64,000 nucleotides of DNA from Microbulbifer variabilis. GTDB lineage: Bacteria > Pseudomonadota > Gammaproteobacteria > Pseudomonadales > Cellvibrionaceae. This document shows positions 37,787 through 47,050 of this stretch, one piece after another. The translations under genes were made by a program, and so were the position numbers. The number at the start of each line of letters is the position of its first letter. The first letter of the stretch is position 1. Location of the stretch: positions 1,161,001-1,225,000 of the forward strand of contig NZ_CP092418.1 of assembly GCF_023716485.1 (NCBI RefSeq). Direction: 5' to 3'. The notes beneath the pieces were generated by a model. That model was not told where the DNA came from. It worked only from the letters and a program-made list of their open reading frames with translations, and made no database searches.

Positions 37787-39088
37787 TTAATCAATAACTA
37801 TATCCAGAAATGCTGGCTGACTTCTTTGATCAGCATGATCCACAGCAATTATTTTATATCTATAGTTTTTTTCCTGACCTAAATCAGAGTCACTGTAGGT
37901 CAAGTGACGGGTTTTACCTACAAACTCCTCATCGCGGAATATCTTATAGTGATGTGTGCCACCATTTTTAATGGCTTCATTCCATGTTAATATTACTTTT
38001 CCTTCAGAGTATTTATATTTGAACCCTGTTACCTGCGGTGGGACACCCTCATTATCGTAAAAGCTACAAGGTACTATATCTCTGCCCAAGCCATCGGTAC
38101 ACTGATCTACATTCTTGTTTCTTTTTTCTGAGGCATTCCAATCTTTGGCTATCCCTCCAGTACACATGTTATCAACACAGTAGGGAAGGTCGTAGTTTTG
38201 GCACGTTCTACAGGTTTCATATCCCCAGCCGTTGGTGAAAGGAATACGTCGGCTCTTATCTAATGAGGGGAAGTAATTACATACCACCACATGTGCGCCA
38301 TCGTTATAGGCAGGGTTACTAGAACCAATAATGCTATCGCATTCCGCTACAGCACAGCCAACATAACGGGTTTCTCCATGGCATACCTGGGCCCAATGGC
38401 CACATGTTTCTGCATGGCAGAATTCATTATCCCAGTCATACCCATAGCTTTCATCATACCAAGATTTAACTGAGCCGGCCCAGGTCTCGGCAGCATACTG
38501 CGATGCCGGTGGATTAAAAATATTAATTGAAACATTTTCTCCGATTTCAATACTACCAGCGGGCAATACAAAAGATACTTCACCTTTAACTTTTTCAAAT
38601 GCCTCTCTAATACCGGTTGCCTCATTTAAGTGACCAAAATAGCAGGCTGATGCTCTTTCTTTGGCCATTTTTGCCAAAGCATCGTCCCAAAAAAGGGTCT
38701 GCATATTACCGGCAGATTCTGGGCCGTTACCTTCTCCAGATTCACCCTTCGCGCATCTCTCCCGGTACTCATTGTGAGTGTCTAACATGATACGTTTTTG
38801 TTCCAAAGAGAGTTCAAAGGAACCATCTTCACCGGGATCGGGATCGGGATCGGGATCGGGATCGGGATCGGGATCGGGATCGGGATCGGGATCGGGGTCG
38901 GGATCGGGATCGGGGTCGGGATCGGGATCAGGGTTGGGATCAGGATTGGGATTTTGGTTCATCCCTCCATCATCACTAACCTCAGGAATGCCTTTATTGT
39001 CATTGTCGGAACCACCCCCGCCACCTGAACAGGCAGCCAGGAGGGCGGATAAACAGATAGCTGTTATTAGTTTGAAGGAATCATTCAT
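37787..39088 (-). CDS. CAP-domain lipoprotein with (Asp-Pro)n linker and FN3 end
   Basis: This 433-residue protein has lipobox LAAC (Cys20) and a Gly/Asp-rich linker that becomes about 20 Asp-Pro pairs. A CAP/SCP domain follows (residues about 95-260) with THNEYR, LFWDDALAKMAKERA, GENVS and GHWAQVCH motifs. A cysteine-rich hinge and a fibronectin type III-like end (VTGFKYKYSEGKVILTWNEA) complete it. CAP proteins are secreted, sometimes protease- or lipid-binding. The role here is unknown. Confidence 0.8.
   Translation of the reverse strand: MNDSFKLITAICLSALLAACSGGGGGSDNDNKGIPEVSDDGGMNQNPNPDPNPDPDPDPDPDPDPDPDPDPDPDPDPDPDPDPDPGEDGSFELSLEQKRIMLDTHNEYRERCAKGESGEGNGPESAGNMQTLFWDDALAKMAKERASACYFGHLNEATGIREAFEKVKGEVSFVLPAGSIEIGENVSINIFNPPASQYAAETWAGSVKSWYDESYGYDWDNEFCHAETCGHWAQVCHGETRYVGCAVAECDSIIGSSNPAYNDGAHVVVCNYFPSLDKSRRIPFTNGWGYETCRTCQNYDLPYCVDNMCTGGIAKDWNASEKRNKNVDQCTDGLGRDIVPCSFYDNEGVPPQVTGFKYKYSEGKVILTWNEAIKNGGTHHYKIFRDEEFVGKTRHLTYSDSDLGQEKNYRYKIIAVDHADQRSQPAFLDIVID
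38832..38955. repeat. GGGATC hexamer microsatellite
   Basis: About 20 tandem copies of GGGATC, with a few GGGGTC, GGGATT and GGTTGG variants at the right end. They code for the Asp-Pro linker of the CAP lipoprotein on the minus strand. Unit length 6 keeps the frame, so copy number can vary without loss of the gene. Confidence 0.9.
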
Positions 39089-39880
39089 ATCAGACCCACT
39101 TTACACGTTGTACTTTTATAAAATCGAGCGAATTATAGAGAGGCATTTACGTTATTCTGTGAAGCGTGACATGTATTTTATTGCAATATGATTGATGCTT
39201 TATGGACTGTTGAGAAGGCAAATTAATTAGTGAAAAATTTATTTATTTTTCGTTTTTTAATCTTGATGCTTGATTTTTGTAATAGTGGAAAGTGAAACAG
39301 CATGATATTTATTGAATGGTGCCCTAGAGTAAACTTACTTTAAGTAGCCCGGATTTCTCTTGAGGCTATTGGTCCGGAATCTCAAGGTGAGTTGTAGCTG
39401 CGATTAAAACAAATATGGACTAATAGCGATCGCTCAGTAAAAGTTCCAGCAGGTTTTCAATGAAAGTTGCTCCAGATCTTCGGTAGGTTAATTTTAATCT
39501 TGCCATTTTTGGAGGTGCTAATTTATTGGTTAATATATTTTATTTGGTTGGTCGTTTATATGGGTGGCCTCTTTTTGTGTACATTAGATCAACAATTAAA
39601 GGTGTTCAGTAGTGGTAAGCGATTTGTATAGTGTTTATCTAAGTAGGGTGTGGGGGAATGTGTCATCCTATGGGTATGTTTAGGGTGTTTTATTAATCGC
39701 AATGCTATTAGGTGGCAATAAGTGAGAGTGCGATCTGAATACCTGTAGTAATCTCCAGGTAATGTTTATGTTGATTTAAATGACTTTTTCTAAAATCAAA
39801 ATTACAAAGTGTTGTGTGTTGGGTCTGGTTCTGTAATATTACACAAAAGGTATCTCAAGACTAATGACGTAATATTCACT
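39089..39880. other. Noncoding AT-rich stretch
   Basis: No gene is seen between the divergent CAP lipoprotein and PaaX-type genes. It should hold both promoters. Confidence 0.3.
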
Positions 39881-40687
39881 ATGTATCAGTTTACCTATGA
39901 GCCTACCCCCAAAAATATTCTATTGGATTTGATGGGGGTTAATAAGCGACATGAACTGGCAACCAGCCAGCTGGGTTTCATATCTGATGCATTTGATGTT
40001 TCCACAAATAATTTACGGGTGACACTTAATAGATTGGTGGGCACCGGCCTGATTACTCAAAATCGGCGTGGTATCTACAGTTTGACAGAAAAAGCACTGT
40101 CCAAACGTGCTTTTATAAACCGTTGGAAAAACAATACCTTTCTATACGATAACTGGGATTTTAGGTGGATAGCCTGCCACCTACCTAAAAGAGCAGCACG
40201 TGCAGTTCGTAAGAAATCATTAATGGTACTTGAGTGGTATGGATTTGCCGAAGGTCTGGATCACCTGCTGGTGCGACCCAATAATCTCACACTGAGTCAT
40301 GCAAAATTAACCGACATGCTGATTACACTAGGTCTCGAAACCAATGCGCACTGCTTTGTCTTGCAGGATGTATCGGACACACTGGTTAATCAATGGGGAG
40401 ACGATTTGTGGGATATTGAACGTTTAGATCGAGAGTATGATGCCTTGATAGATGCTCTTGAGAGCAGTCTTACAAACCTGGCATCAAAGCCTGCCAAAGC
40501 TTCGTTATCTGAAACATGCCGCTTGGGTGGCGAGGCTATCCATCGTTTAGCGACTGACCCTTTACTACCAAAAGTAATCAGGCCACAAAATAAATACCAG
40601 GAACTTAAAAGTATTGTACGTAAGTATGACCGTACAGGTCGCAATATTTGGTTGGAACAATTGCAGAAGTTAGGCGTTGACACATAA
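39881..40687 (+). CDS. PaaX-family transcriptional regulator
   Basis: This 268-residue protein has an N-terminal winged helix (LGFISDAFDVSTNNLRVTL, GLITQNRRGIYSLTEKA) followed by the PaaX central domain, and a C-terminal helical segment (CRLGGEAIHRLATDPLLP) with the conserved DPLLP. PaaX represses phenylacetate genes in E. coli by binding phenylacetyl-CoA. Here no paa genes are seen; it lies 20 bp before a fatty acid desaturase gene, so an acyl-CoA effector is conceivable. The ATG at 39881 matches family starts. Confidence 0.85.
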   Translation: MYQFTYEPTPKNILLDLMGVNKRHELATSQLGFISDAFDVSTNNLRVTLNRLVGTGLITQNRRGIYSLTEKALSKRAFINRWKNNTFLYDNWDFRWIACHLPKRAARAVRKKSLMVLEWYGFAEGLDHLLVRPNNLTLSHAKLTDMLITLGLETNAHCFVLQDVSDTLVNQWGDDLWDIERLDREYDALIDALESSLTNLASKPAKASLSETCRLGGEAIHRLATDPLLPKVIRPQNKYQELKSIVRKYDRTGRNIWLEQLQKLGVDT

Positions 40688-40707
40688 TCACAAAATGGTG
40701 ACTTGCA

Positions 40708-41604
40708 ATGAATATCCCCCTTAGTAAAGAAGAGGTTAAGCCGCTCCTACAGCGCAGTGATGCCAAGGCCTGGTGGATAGTGGTCAGTACTTGGCTCTGT
40801 ATAGTGGGAATTTTTACCATAGCAGCGTTATTGCCACACTGGGCAACTTATATTGTTGCAGTATTTTTACTTGCTGGGCGGCAGCAGGCCCTGGCAGCCA
40901 TTATGCACGAAACTGGTCATAAAACACTTTTCGCAACTCGAGCCTATAACAAGTTTGTTTGTAAGTGGTTGTCTTCACCGTTTTTGTTAATGGATGGAGA
41001 AACCTATATAAAAAGTCATATGATGCATCACCGTAAAGCCGGTACAGATCAAGATCCAGACCTGCAAAACTATAAGGATTATCCTGTCAGTAAAAAGAGT
41101 TTGGTTAGGAAGTTTTCCAGAGATTTTTTGGGGTTAACTGGTTTAAAAGCGAATTTATATTTATTTTTGAGTGGGCGAGACTTACTAAGCCGTAAAAAGC
41201 GAGTGAATTTTCAGTTAACCCGAGGTTTATTCGTTAATAGTGTAATGTTTGCCATACTGTGGGCTTTTGGTGTCCCGCAGTTATATCTATTGTGGATTGT
41301 GGCTTATCTTACCGTGTATATGGCTATTATTCGGATGCGTCAGATCGCCGAACACGCAGGGGTCAAAGATCTTTACCACTTGGAACCAAAATACAATACG
41401 CGTTCGGTGCCTAGGGGTATTTTAGGGCTTCTGTTTGTCAGTCCCACAGAAGGTTTGAGTTACCATTGTGAACATCATGCCTTCATGGCAGTGCCCACTT
41501 ATAACCTCAGGGCGTTGCATAAGTTGCTAAAGGATCGTGGTTATTACGATGATGTTGAGCTGGCCAGTAACTACTTCGGTGTTTTGAAACAGGTAGTGAG
41601 ATGA
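40708..41604 (+). CDS. Membrane fatty acid desaturase
   Basis: This 298-residue protein has three histidine boxes: HETGH at residues 67-71, HMMHH at 104-108 and HCEHH near 253. Two pairs of membrane helices separate them. These bind the di-iron site of membrane desaturases and hydroxylases. An acyl chain is the likely substrate; carotenoid or sphingolipid types are possible. Its 20-bp spacing to the PaaX-type gene suggests an operon. Confidence 0.85.
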   Translation: MNIPLSKEEVKPLLQRSDAKAWWIVVSTWLCIVGIFTIAALLPHWATYIVAVFLLAGRQQALAAIMHETGHKTLFATRAYNKFVCKWLSSPFLLMDGETYIKSHMMHHRKAGTDQDPDLQNYKDYPVSKKSLVRKFSRDFLGLTGLKANLYLFLSGRDLLSRKKRVNFQLTRGLFVNSVMFAILWAFGVPQLYLLWIVAYLTVYMAIIRMRQIAEHAGVKDLYHLEPKYNTRSVPRGILGLLFVSPTEGLSYHCEHHAFMAVPTYNLRALHKLLKDRGYYDDVELASNYFGVLKQVVR

Positions 41605-41619
41605 GGCCTAGCAAAGGAC

Positions 41620-41661
41620 AAGTATTTATTTGCACCAGTGCTGCTTACTGGTGCAATACTT
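41620..41661. terminator. Bidirectional terminator between desaturase and argP-like genes
   Basis: GCACCAGT pairs with ACTGGTGC around GCTGCTT, extended by AAGTATT/AATACTT. It overlaps the last codons of the LysR gene. T- and A-rich flanks support function on both strands. Confidence 0.7.
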
Positions 41662-42547
41662 TATGGGCATACTCAGCCAAAGTATGCGTGATTTCTTTAA
41701 TTAACTTGGATTTCAAATTCCAAACATGCCAGTACAAGGGGATTTTCAGATGCTGATCTGGAGTCAGCTTGATCAGTTTCTCTTGTCTTAACAAATCCTC
41801 CACTTGTATATCTGGTGCCATTCCCCAGCCCAAGCCCAATGTCAGAAAATTGAGGAATCCCTTAGAGGAGGGGATTTCGTGAGACGGGTATTGGCCGGCC
41901 TCTATTCCCCAAAACTGCTTTAAGTATCGGCTTTGCAGCTGGTCCTTATAGTTGAATTCAACTGCAGGGGCATAGCGAAATTCATCCACATCGACTGGGT
42001 CCGAGAAGTAGTGTTCCTTAAAAGCCGGAGTGCATACCGGGTAGTAAGCCATGTGTCCCAATAGAATGGACTGGCAGCCCTGCAGGTTACTGGTTACCGA
42101 ACTAATACAGCCAATGACTTCTCCGTTCTTGAGCAGCTCCAAGGTGGCTTCCTGGTCATCGACTTTCAAGTCAACAAGTAGGTGGTGGGAACGAATGATG
42201 GGGGTCACGGCTTTAAGGAACCAAGTATCCAGACTGTCCGAGTTAAGGGCGATACGCACCTTATTTTGGTTGCTATAACGGGTTTTACTGCCTTCCGGGT
42301 CTATGTCTGCTAGCAGCTCGTGTTGCAAAAGGTGCATCTGTTGGAAATAACCCAGCACCTTAAGACCGGCTTCAGTAGGGCGTAGTGGTGTTGATCGGAT
42401 GAGCAGGGCCTGCCCGACTTGTCCCTCAAGCGCTTTGATTCGCTGGGATACTGCAGATTGACTGACGTGAAGCAAAGCGGCGGCCTTATCAAAACTCTGC
42501 TCCTCTACCACGAAAGCAAAGGCCTGAAGCTGTTTGAGATCTAACAT
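41645..42547 (-). CDS. ArgP-type LysR regulator
   Basis: This 300-residue protein has the ArgP/IciA pattern: LDLKQLQAFAFVVEEQSFDK, then AALLHVSQSAVSQRIKALEG, and a C-terminal GWGMAPDIQVEDLL. ArgP activates the argO exporter gene with arginine and is blocked by lysine. The divergent LysE/ArgO-type gene 119 bp away supports this role. Confidence 0.88.
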   Translation of the reverse strand: MLDLKQLQAFAFVVEEQSFDKAAALLHVSQSAVSQRIKALEGQVGQALLIRSTPLRPTEAGLKVLGYFQQMHLLQHELLADIDPEGSKTRYSNQNKVRIALNSDSLDTWFLKAVTPIIRSHHLLVDLKVDDQEATLELLKNGEVIGCISSVTSNLQGCQSILLGHMAYYPVCTPAFKEHYFSDPVDVDEFRYAPAVEFNYKDQLQSRYLKQFWGIEAGQYPSHEIPSSKGFLNFLTLGLGWGMAPDIQVEDLLRQEKLIKLTPDQHLKIPLYWHVWNLKSKLIKEITHTLAEYAHKVLHQ

Positions 42548-42666
42548 AAGATATTCTTATGAGGTATCAATATAATTAAATTTACTTATTCTAGCTCGCC
42601 TCTTAATCTCCCGCCACTTTCCGACCCGCACACCGCGGGCAGACCCCAATGACCACAGGAGGCAAC

Positions 42667-43287
42667 GTGATTTCGGGTTTGCTGCTAGCCCCTCTGACAA
42701 AGGGCTTTATCACTACTATCAGCTTGATCATGGCAATTGGCGCGCAGAATGCTTATCTATTGACGCAGAGTATTCGCCGTCAGTACCACTACAGTATCGC
42801 TGCGCTGTGTGTTCTGATGGATATTGTCCTGATCACCAGTGGTGTCTACCTGGTGTCACACTTGGCCCAAGCAGAAGGAAACTGGATGGTCTGGTTGACC
42901 TGGTTGGGCGTGGCCTTCCTGATTGGCTATGGTGCTATGGCGTTTCGTTCAGCTTTTACCAATAAGGGGCTAGAGGATAAGAAAGAGTGGGTTAAATCCA
43001 GGCGCTCTGCCTTGATTACCGCTGTGGCGCTTACCCTGTTAAACCCCCATGCTTATGTGGATACGGTTGTCCTGATTGGCTCGGTCGGTGCCCAGTACGC
43101 AGGAGAAGGTACTTTATTCTTTGTGATTGGCGCTTGCAGTGCCTCGGTGCTTTGGTTTGCGCTGTTATCGGTTGGTGGCAGTATGATGCAGCCGCTGTTT
43201 AAGAACCCAAAAACCTGGCGAGTACTGGATGTATTGGTGGGTATTATGATGTGGTCGATTGCAGCAAGCTTGCTGTGGGCACAGTAA
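42667..43287 (+). CDS. LysE/ArgO-type amino acid exporter
   Basis: About 206 residues with five or six helices. The family motif GAQNAYLLTQSI is near the N-terminus and ALTLLNPHAYVDTVVLIG in the middle. It should export arginine or lysine by antiport. The GTG start at 42667 has AGGAGG 5 nt before it, better than the ATG at 42649, whose region contains that same site. Confidence 0.88.
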   Translation: MISGLLLAPLTKGFITTISLIMAIGAQNAYLLTQSIRRQYHYSIAALCVLMDIVLITSGVYLVSHLAQAEGNWMVWLTWLGVAFLIGYGAMAFRSAFTNKGLEDKKEWVKSRRSALITAVALTLLNPHAYVDTVVLIGSVGAQYAGEGTLFFVIGACSASVLWFALLSVGGSMMQPLFKNPKTWRVLDVLVGIMMWSIAASLLWAQ

Positions 43288-43300
43288 CCAATCAGATTAA

Positions 43301-43375
43301 CGGAGCGGTCATTGGAGATTTTTAAGCTATCCGCTCCGATTCATACATGCCTGGATAAATCAGGCATGTATGAAT
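43301..43375. terminator. Two adjacent perfect inverted repeats
   Basis: CGGAGCGG (43301) pairs with CCGCTCCG (ends 43338). Directly after it, ATTCATACATGCCTG and its exact inverse flank GATAAAT (43339-43375). Both sit between convergent genes. The second has a 15-bp stem and could end transcription from both sides. Confidence 0.65.
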
Positions 43376-43414
43376 AATCATTAGCTTCCCATTGTAGATA
43401 AGTGGAAAACCCCT

Positions 43415-44505
43415 TTAGGCAATGGCCATTTCTTTATTTTCTGTGTTTCTGCTTAAGTGGCGACCCATATTGATAGCCGGCTTCTCAATCAGCTTGTACA
43501 CCAAAGTTCCCAGGGCAATACTCACAAGAGTTGTGGCCAACATATAGACCTCTACAGAATAAGCAGAAAATGACTGTGCCCACGACTGCTGTATGGTCCA
43601 ATTCAGCCCACGCATCACAATGGGGTGGAATAGATAAACGGAATAACTGATGGTTCCCAATGCTACCAGACTGCGCCATGGCCTAAAGGGGACTAGCAGA
43701 ACTACAAAGAAAATAGCCAAAGCAATGAGATGCGGTAGGGCAAAGCGCAAAGGGTCTTCGGTGACCGGTTTACCTAGGAAATAAAGAAACAAAACCATCA
43801 GCGGAATAGAGAAGGTGCCTGCTACTGCGAGAATGGCATACCAGTAGTTTTTCTTACTCACATAACTATGTCGGATCAAGGTTCCGCAGAACATAACGGC
43901 GAGACAGAAAGGAATATAAGTAATGGTGGGAGCCATCTCTGGCAGCTTAATGGGTAATTGCTCTAATAATTGCCAACCTATAAATAGGGATAATCCCCCC
44001 AACAGAAGAGTAGTAGGACCAGGGGGTTAGCAAGTTGCCGTTTGGCAAAAATCAATGCACATAAGCAGTAAAAAATTAATTCAACTGTCAAGGTCCAGTA
44101 AAGCCCTTGCACATTATCAAACCCCATTAACCCCTGTAGCATGGTTGTGTTTGCGGCAATAGTAGCTGCAGGATACATCCAGTCGCTGATAAGCCAAGTT
44201 AGGCCAAGTGCCATAAATAGCGATGTCCAGTAGGCAGGATACAGACGGAAGAAACGGCGAATGGCAAAGTTCTTTAAAGAGCTTTGAGTACTAGAGAGGC
44301 TAAAAGGAATAACAAAGCCCGAAATTAAAAAGAAACAGATTACTCCTATTCGGCCAAAATCTAGTTGGTTCACAAACTCAGCCAGCTCGGTGCCATGTTG
44401 GGCGATACTGGAATTACGAATAAAAACTTCACTACTGTGTTGCCAAACAACAAGAATTGCTGCAAGCCCCCGCAGTGCATCAAGGTTAAGTAAACGGCTA
44501 TTCAT
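43415..44505 (-). pseudogene. Acyltransferase-3 family gene, frameshifted at a C6/G6 run
   Basis: Two overlapping frames make one protein. The first part (from 44505) starts LLNLDALRGLAAILVVWQHS with the Acyl_transf_3 pattern and ends LLLFCWGDYPYL. The second begins in another frame at GGLSLFIGWQLLEQLP and runs to 43415. Adding one G to the six-G run (minus strand; C run at 43995-44000) joins them as CWGGLSLFIG. The protein would have about 10 membrane helices and would acylate a surface glycan. Phase variation or sequencing error are both possible. Confidence 0.8.
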
Positions 44506-44817
44506 AGATTTGCTGTATTCCTTTAATCAGCAGAGGAAAACCCATAGGTTTTAGAATTTATTTCGCTGCTACGGGCAAGCTTGAAATGCTATAAATAGCA
44601 TTTAAGGCGAGCCGTAATTAAGTACAATGATAAGCCTTTACAAGGCAATTTATACTTAAAATCAGGTCAAGGAAATGAGCCTTATTGCTTAAAGCGAACG
44701 GTTCTTAGCTTCCAGAGGACACTGATGAATGAACCGAATCCTACCATAAATCCTCGAATCAGAGGATAATTCAATCTTACTTGTTGATCTTTTCGAGACT
44801 GACTATTAAATAAACAG
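44506..44817. other. Noncoding stretch
   Basis: It holds the promoter region of the acyltransferase gene and the 3' side of the DUF4396 gene. Nothing specific is seen. Confidence 0.3.
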
Positions 44818-45702
44818 TCAAAACTTCAACGGCACAAACTGATTAGTCACTAGTATCGCAAATAAGAGAAACAGAAAAGTTCCCACTACCCAAAAACTGG
44901 ATGCAGTAAAAGGCAATGTTTGCATTGTCATGGTATGCCCTTCATGTTCGGGTTGTGAATCATGGGTGGATGAGGGGATTGGCTGGCTATTCTTGATATC
45001 AGGATCAGTTTCCGGAGAACAAAACCCTAGACAGGGCGCAGGACCATCCAGTCCTGGTAGGGTCATGCATCCGTGTTTTAGGTGGTTTTTTACCAGCCAG
45101 TAGTTGATGGGATAAGCGATAAAGCCACCGACAATGCTTGCAAGGCTCATTCGAAACCAAAATGTGGCATTGGTGGGATCTTCCGATTCTGGCCACAGTG
45201 TAGCCAGTATCACCATGGTAGGAATCATTCCCCCCATTACCATATTCATAGATACCGTTTCAGCAAAAAATGTCTTGCGCACCGCTTTCAAATAGTTGCC
45301 CTGGTACATACCCAGCATCATCAACGCCTGAAAAATGAACAGCCCGCAAATGAAGCCTGCAATATACTCAATGGTGGCATCCCAGCCATTGGTGAGTCCA
45401 AAGAAGGGTACAATGGATGCGGCAATAACAATACCGGTGGCATCACCGGCCAGGCAGTGCATCTCACTATTAACACTCTGTTTCCAGGTGGCGCGCGTAA
45501 ATGCATCGTGACCACCGGGAAAGGGGCGCCGGCAAGTCAGTAAATACAGAATCAGCCCAACAACACCTGTATATACAACAACCAGTATCCACGCCATGCG
45601 CTGTACCCAGCTGGTCGGCGCGTTGGTGATAGAATCCCAAACGACAAAGACCACACTTATAGCCGCGAAAATAAACCAGACAAGCATAGCGCCATTTAGC
45701 AT
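44818..45702 (-). CDS. DUF4396 membrane protein
   Basis: This 294-residue protein has about seven helices. The middle has the DUF4396-type segment EMHCLAGDATGIVIAASIV followed by FICGLFIFQALMMLGMYQG and MNMVMGGMIPTMV. Between helices lies a cytosolic/periplasmic loop with cysteines and histidines (HGCMTLPG, HDSQPEHEGH), which hints at metal binding. The function is not known. Confidence 0.7.
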   Translation of the reverse strand: MLNGAMLVWFIFAAISVVFVVWDSITNAPTSWVQRMAWILVVVYTGVVGLILYLLTCRRPFPGGHDAFTRATWKQSVNSEMHCLAGDATGIVIAASIVPFFGLTNGWDATIEYIAGFICGLFIFQALMMLGMYQGNYLKAVRKTFFAETVSMNMVMGGMIPTMVILATLWPESEDPTNATFWFRMSLASIVGGFIAYPINYWLVKNHLKHGCMTLPGLDGPAPCLGFCSPETDPDIKNSQPIPSSTHDSQPEHEGHTMTMQTLPFTASSFWVVGTFLFLLFAILVTNQFVPLKF

Positions 45703-46191
45703 GCCAGATTCTCTTTAAGGATTATGCCGGTATCTAGTAGTTTAATTGATAGGGGCTGGTTTTTGAGAATCCGGATGAGCCTTAGCTACTATCTACCCAC
45801 AGCTACATAATTGTATCTGTACGTACTTTTGCTGCGCTATAGCGTATGCAGGAGTAATATCTTTAGTCTTTATTTTAATCGACATTTAAAACTTCCTGAT
45901 GAACCCGCTAAACGTTATATATTGAAATTGCTTAGGGTAATCTATTTTGCACTCTAGGGCTGTCTATAAAAGTATTTGGTTGTTTTTGGTGTATTTAGAT
46001 AAATTTAATGCTGAGCTTTATAAGCTAAGCAATAAAAGATAGTAAATTCTTTGTGGCGGCTAAACACTAAGGCAAAATCACCTCGAGAGGACTATTTTTA
46101 ATCTCTGAATGAATGTCAATTTGTAAGTGTCATAAATAATATATTTTGGATTTTAATATACATTTTATGATGAATACTAAATGGAGATACA
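45703..46191. other. Noncoding stretch
   Basis: It lies between divergent genes. Only AT-rich promoter-like sequence is seen. Confidence 0.3.
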
Positions 46192-46842
46192 ATGTCTAAA
46201 GATCCTCAACTAGTCGCCGAACAACTAAGGAAGCCATCTGGCGCCTTAGCTTCAGATACTGCACTGCAGATGAATAAGGCTAATAAAGCAACGAACCTGG
46301 CCGCACTAGAATTACTTCGTGTGGTGGATCATGACCATATTCTTGAGATTGGGCCTGGCAATGGTAAATTTGCAGTCGATGTACTTCGAAAGGGTTCCAG
46401 CATTCGCTATACCGGAATTGATTGGTCTAGTGAAATGGTTTCGAGCGCGAAAAATCTCAACTCTAAACACATTGAATCGGGACAGATGGACTTTAAAGTT
46501 GGAACCTCGGAGAGGTTACCGTTTGCTGACAGTCAATTCGAGAAGGCGATTACTGTCCACACTATCTACTTTTTGGAATCTATCAAAACGCATTTGTCTG
46601 AAATACGCAGAGTATTGGTGCCTGAAGGAAAGTTTTGCTTAGCTTTTGGTGATAAGTCCTTTATGCAGAATTTATCATTTACATCGTTTGGGTTTCAGCT
46701 TTTTGATGAAAGCGATATTCGGACTCAATTAATTGAAGCTGGCTTTAGGGTTCTATGCTGTGAAAGGCATATTGAGTATGGAGAGAGTAATACCGGAGAT
46801 CGAGTAGAAAAGTTAATAAACATTGTTTTATGTGAGGCCTGA
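46192..46842 (+). CDS. Class I SAM-dependent methyltransferase
   Basis: This 216-residue protein has SAM motif I ILEIGPGNGKFAVDVL near residue 49, YTGIDWSSEMV as motif II and FEKAITVHTIYFLES as motif IV. It is of the Methyltransf_11 type. The substrate is unknown. GGAGA lies 8 nt before the ATG. Confidence 0.85.
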   Translation: MSKDPQLVAEQLRKPSGALASDTALQMNKANKATNLAALELLRVVDHDHILEIGPGNGKFAVDVLRKGSSIRYTGIDWSSEMVSSAKNLNSKHIESGQMDFKVGTSERLPFADSQFEKAITVHTIYFLESIKTHLSEIRRVLVPEGKFCLAFGDKSFMQNLSFTSFGFQLFDESDIRTQLIEAGFRVLCCERHIEYGESNTGDRVEKLINIVLCEA

Positions 46843-47050
46843 ACAAAGGATCATATGAGCTTAACAAGCTCAGTGCTGCTACCGATTGTTTCTGGTATTA
46901 TTTCAATTAAAAAATACCGTATGAAAGATCAAGAATAGATATGGTTTGATTTTTGGTAAACTCTATAGAAAGTGTTTAATGTGTGGTATCTGTTTGACGA
47001 GATGCTTGAATGATTAATTATTAATATAGCTAATTTGGTAATGATAGGTA

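Noticed and set aside
38832..38955. CRISPR array
   Set aside because: Perfect hexamer repeats without spacers, inside a coding frame.
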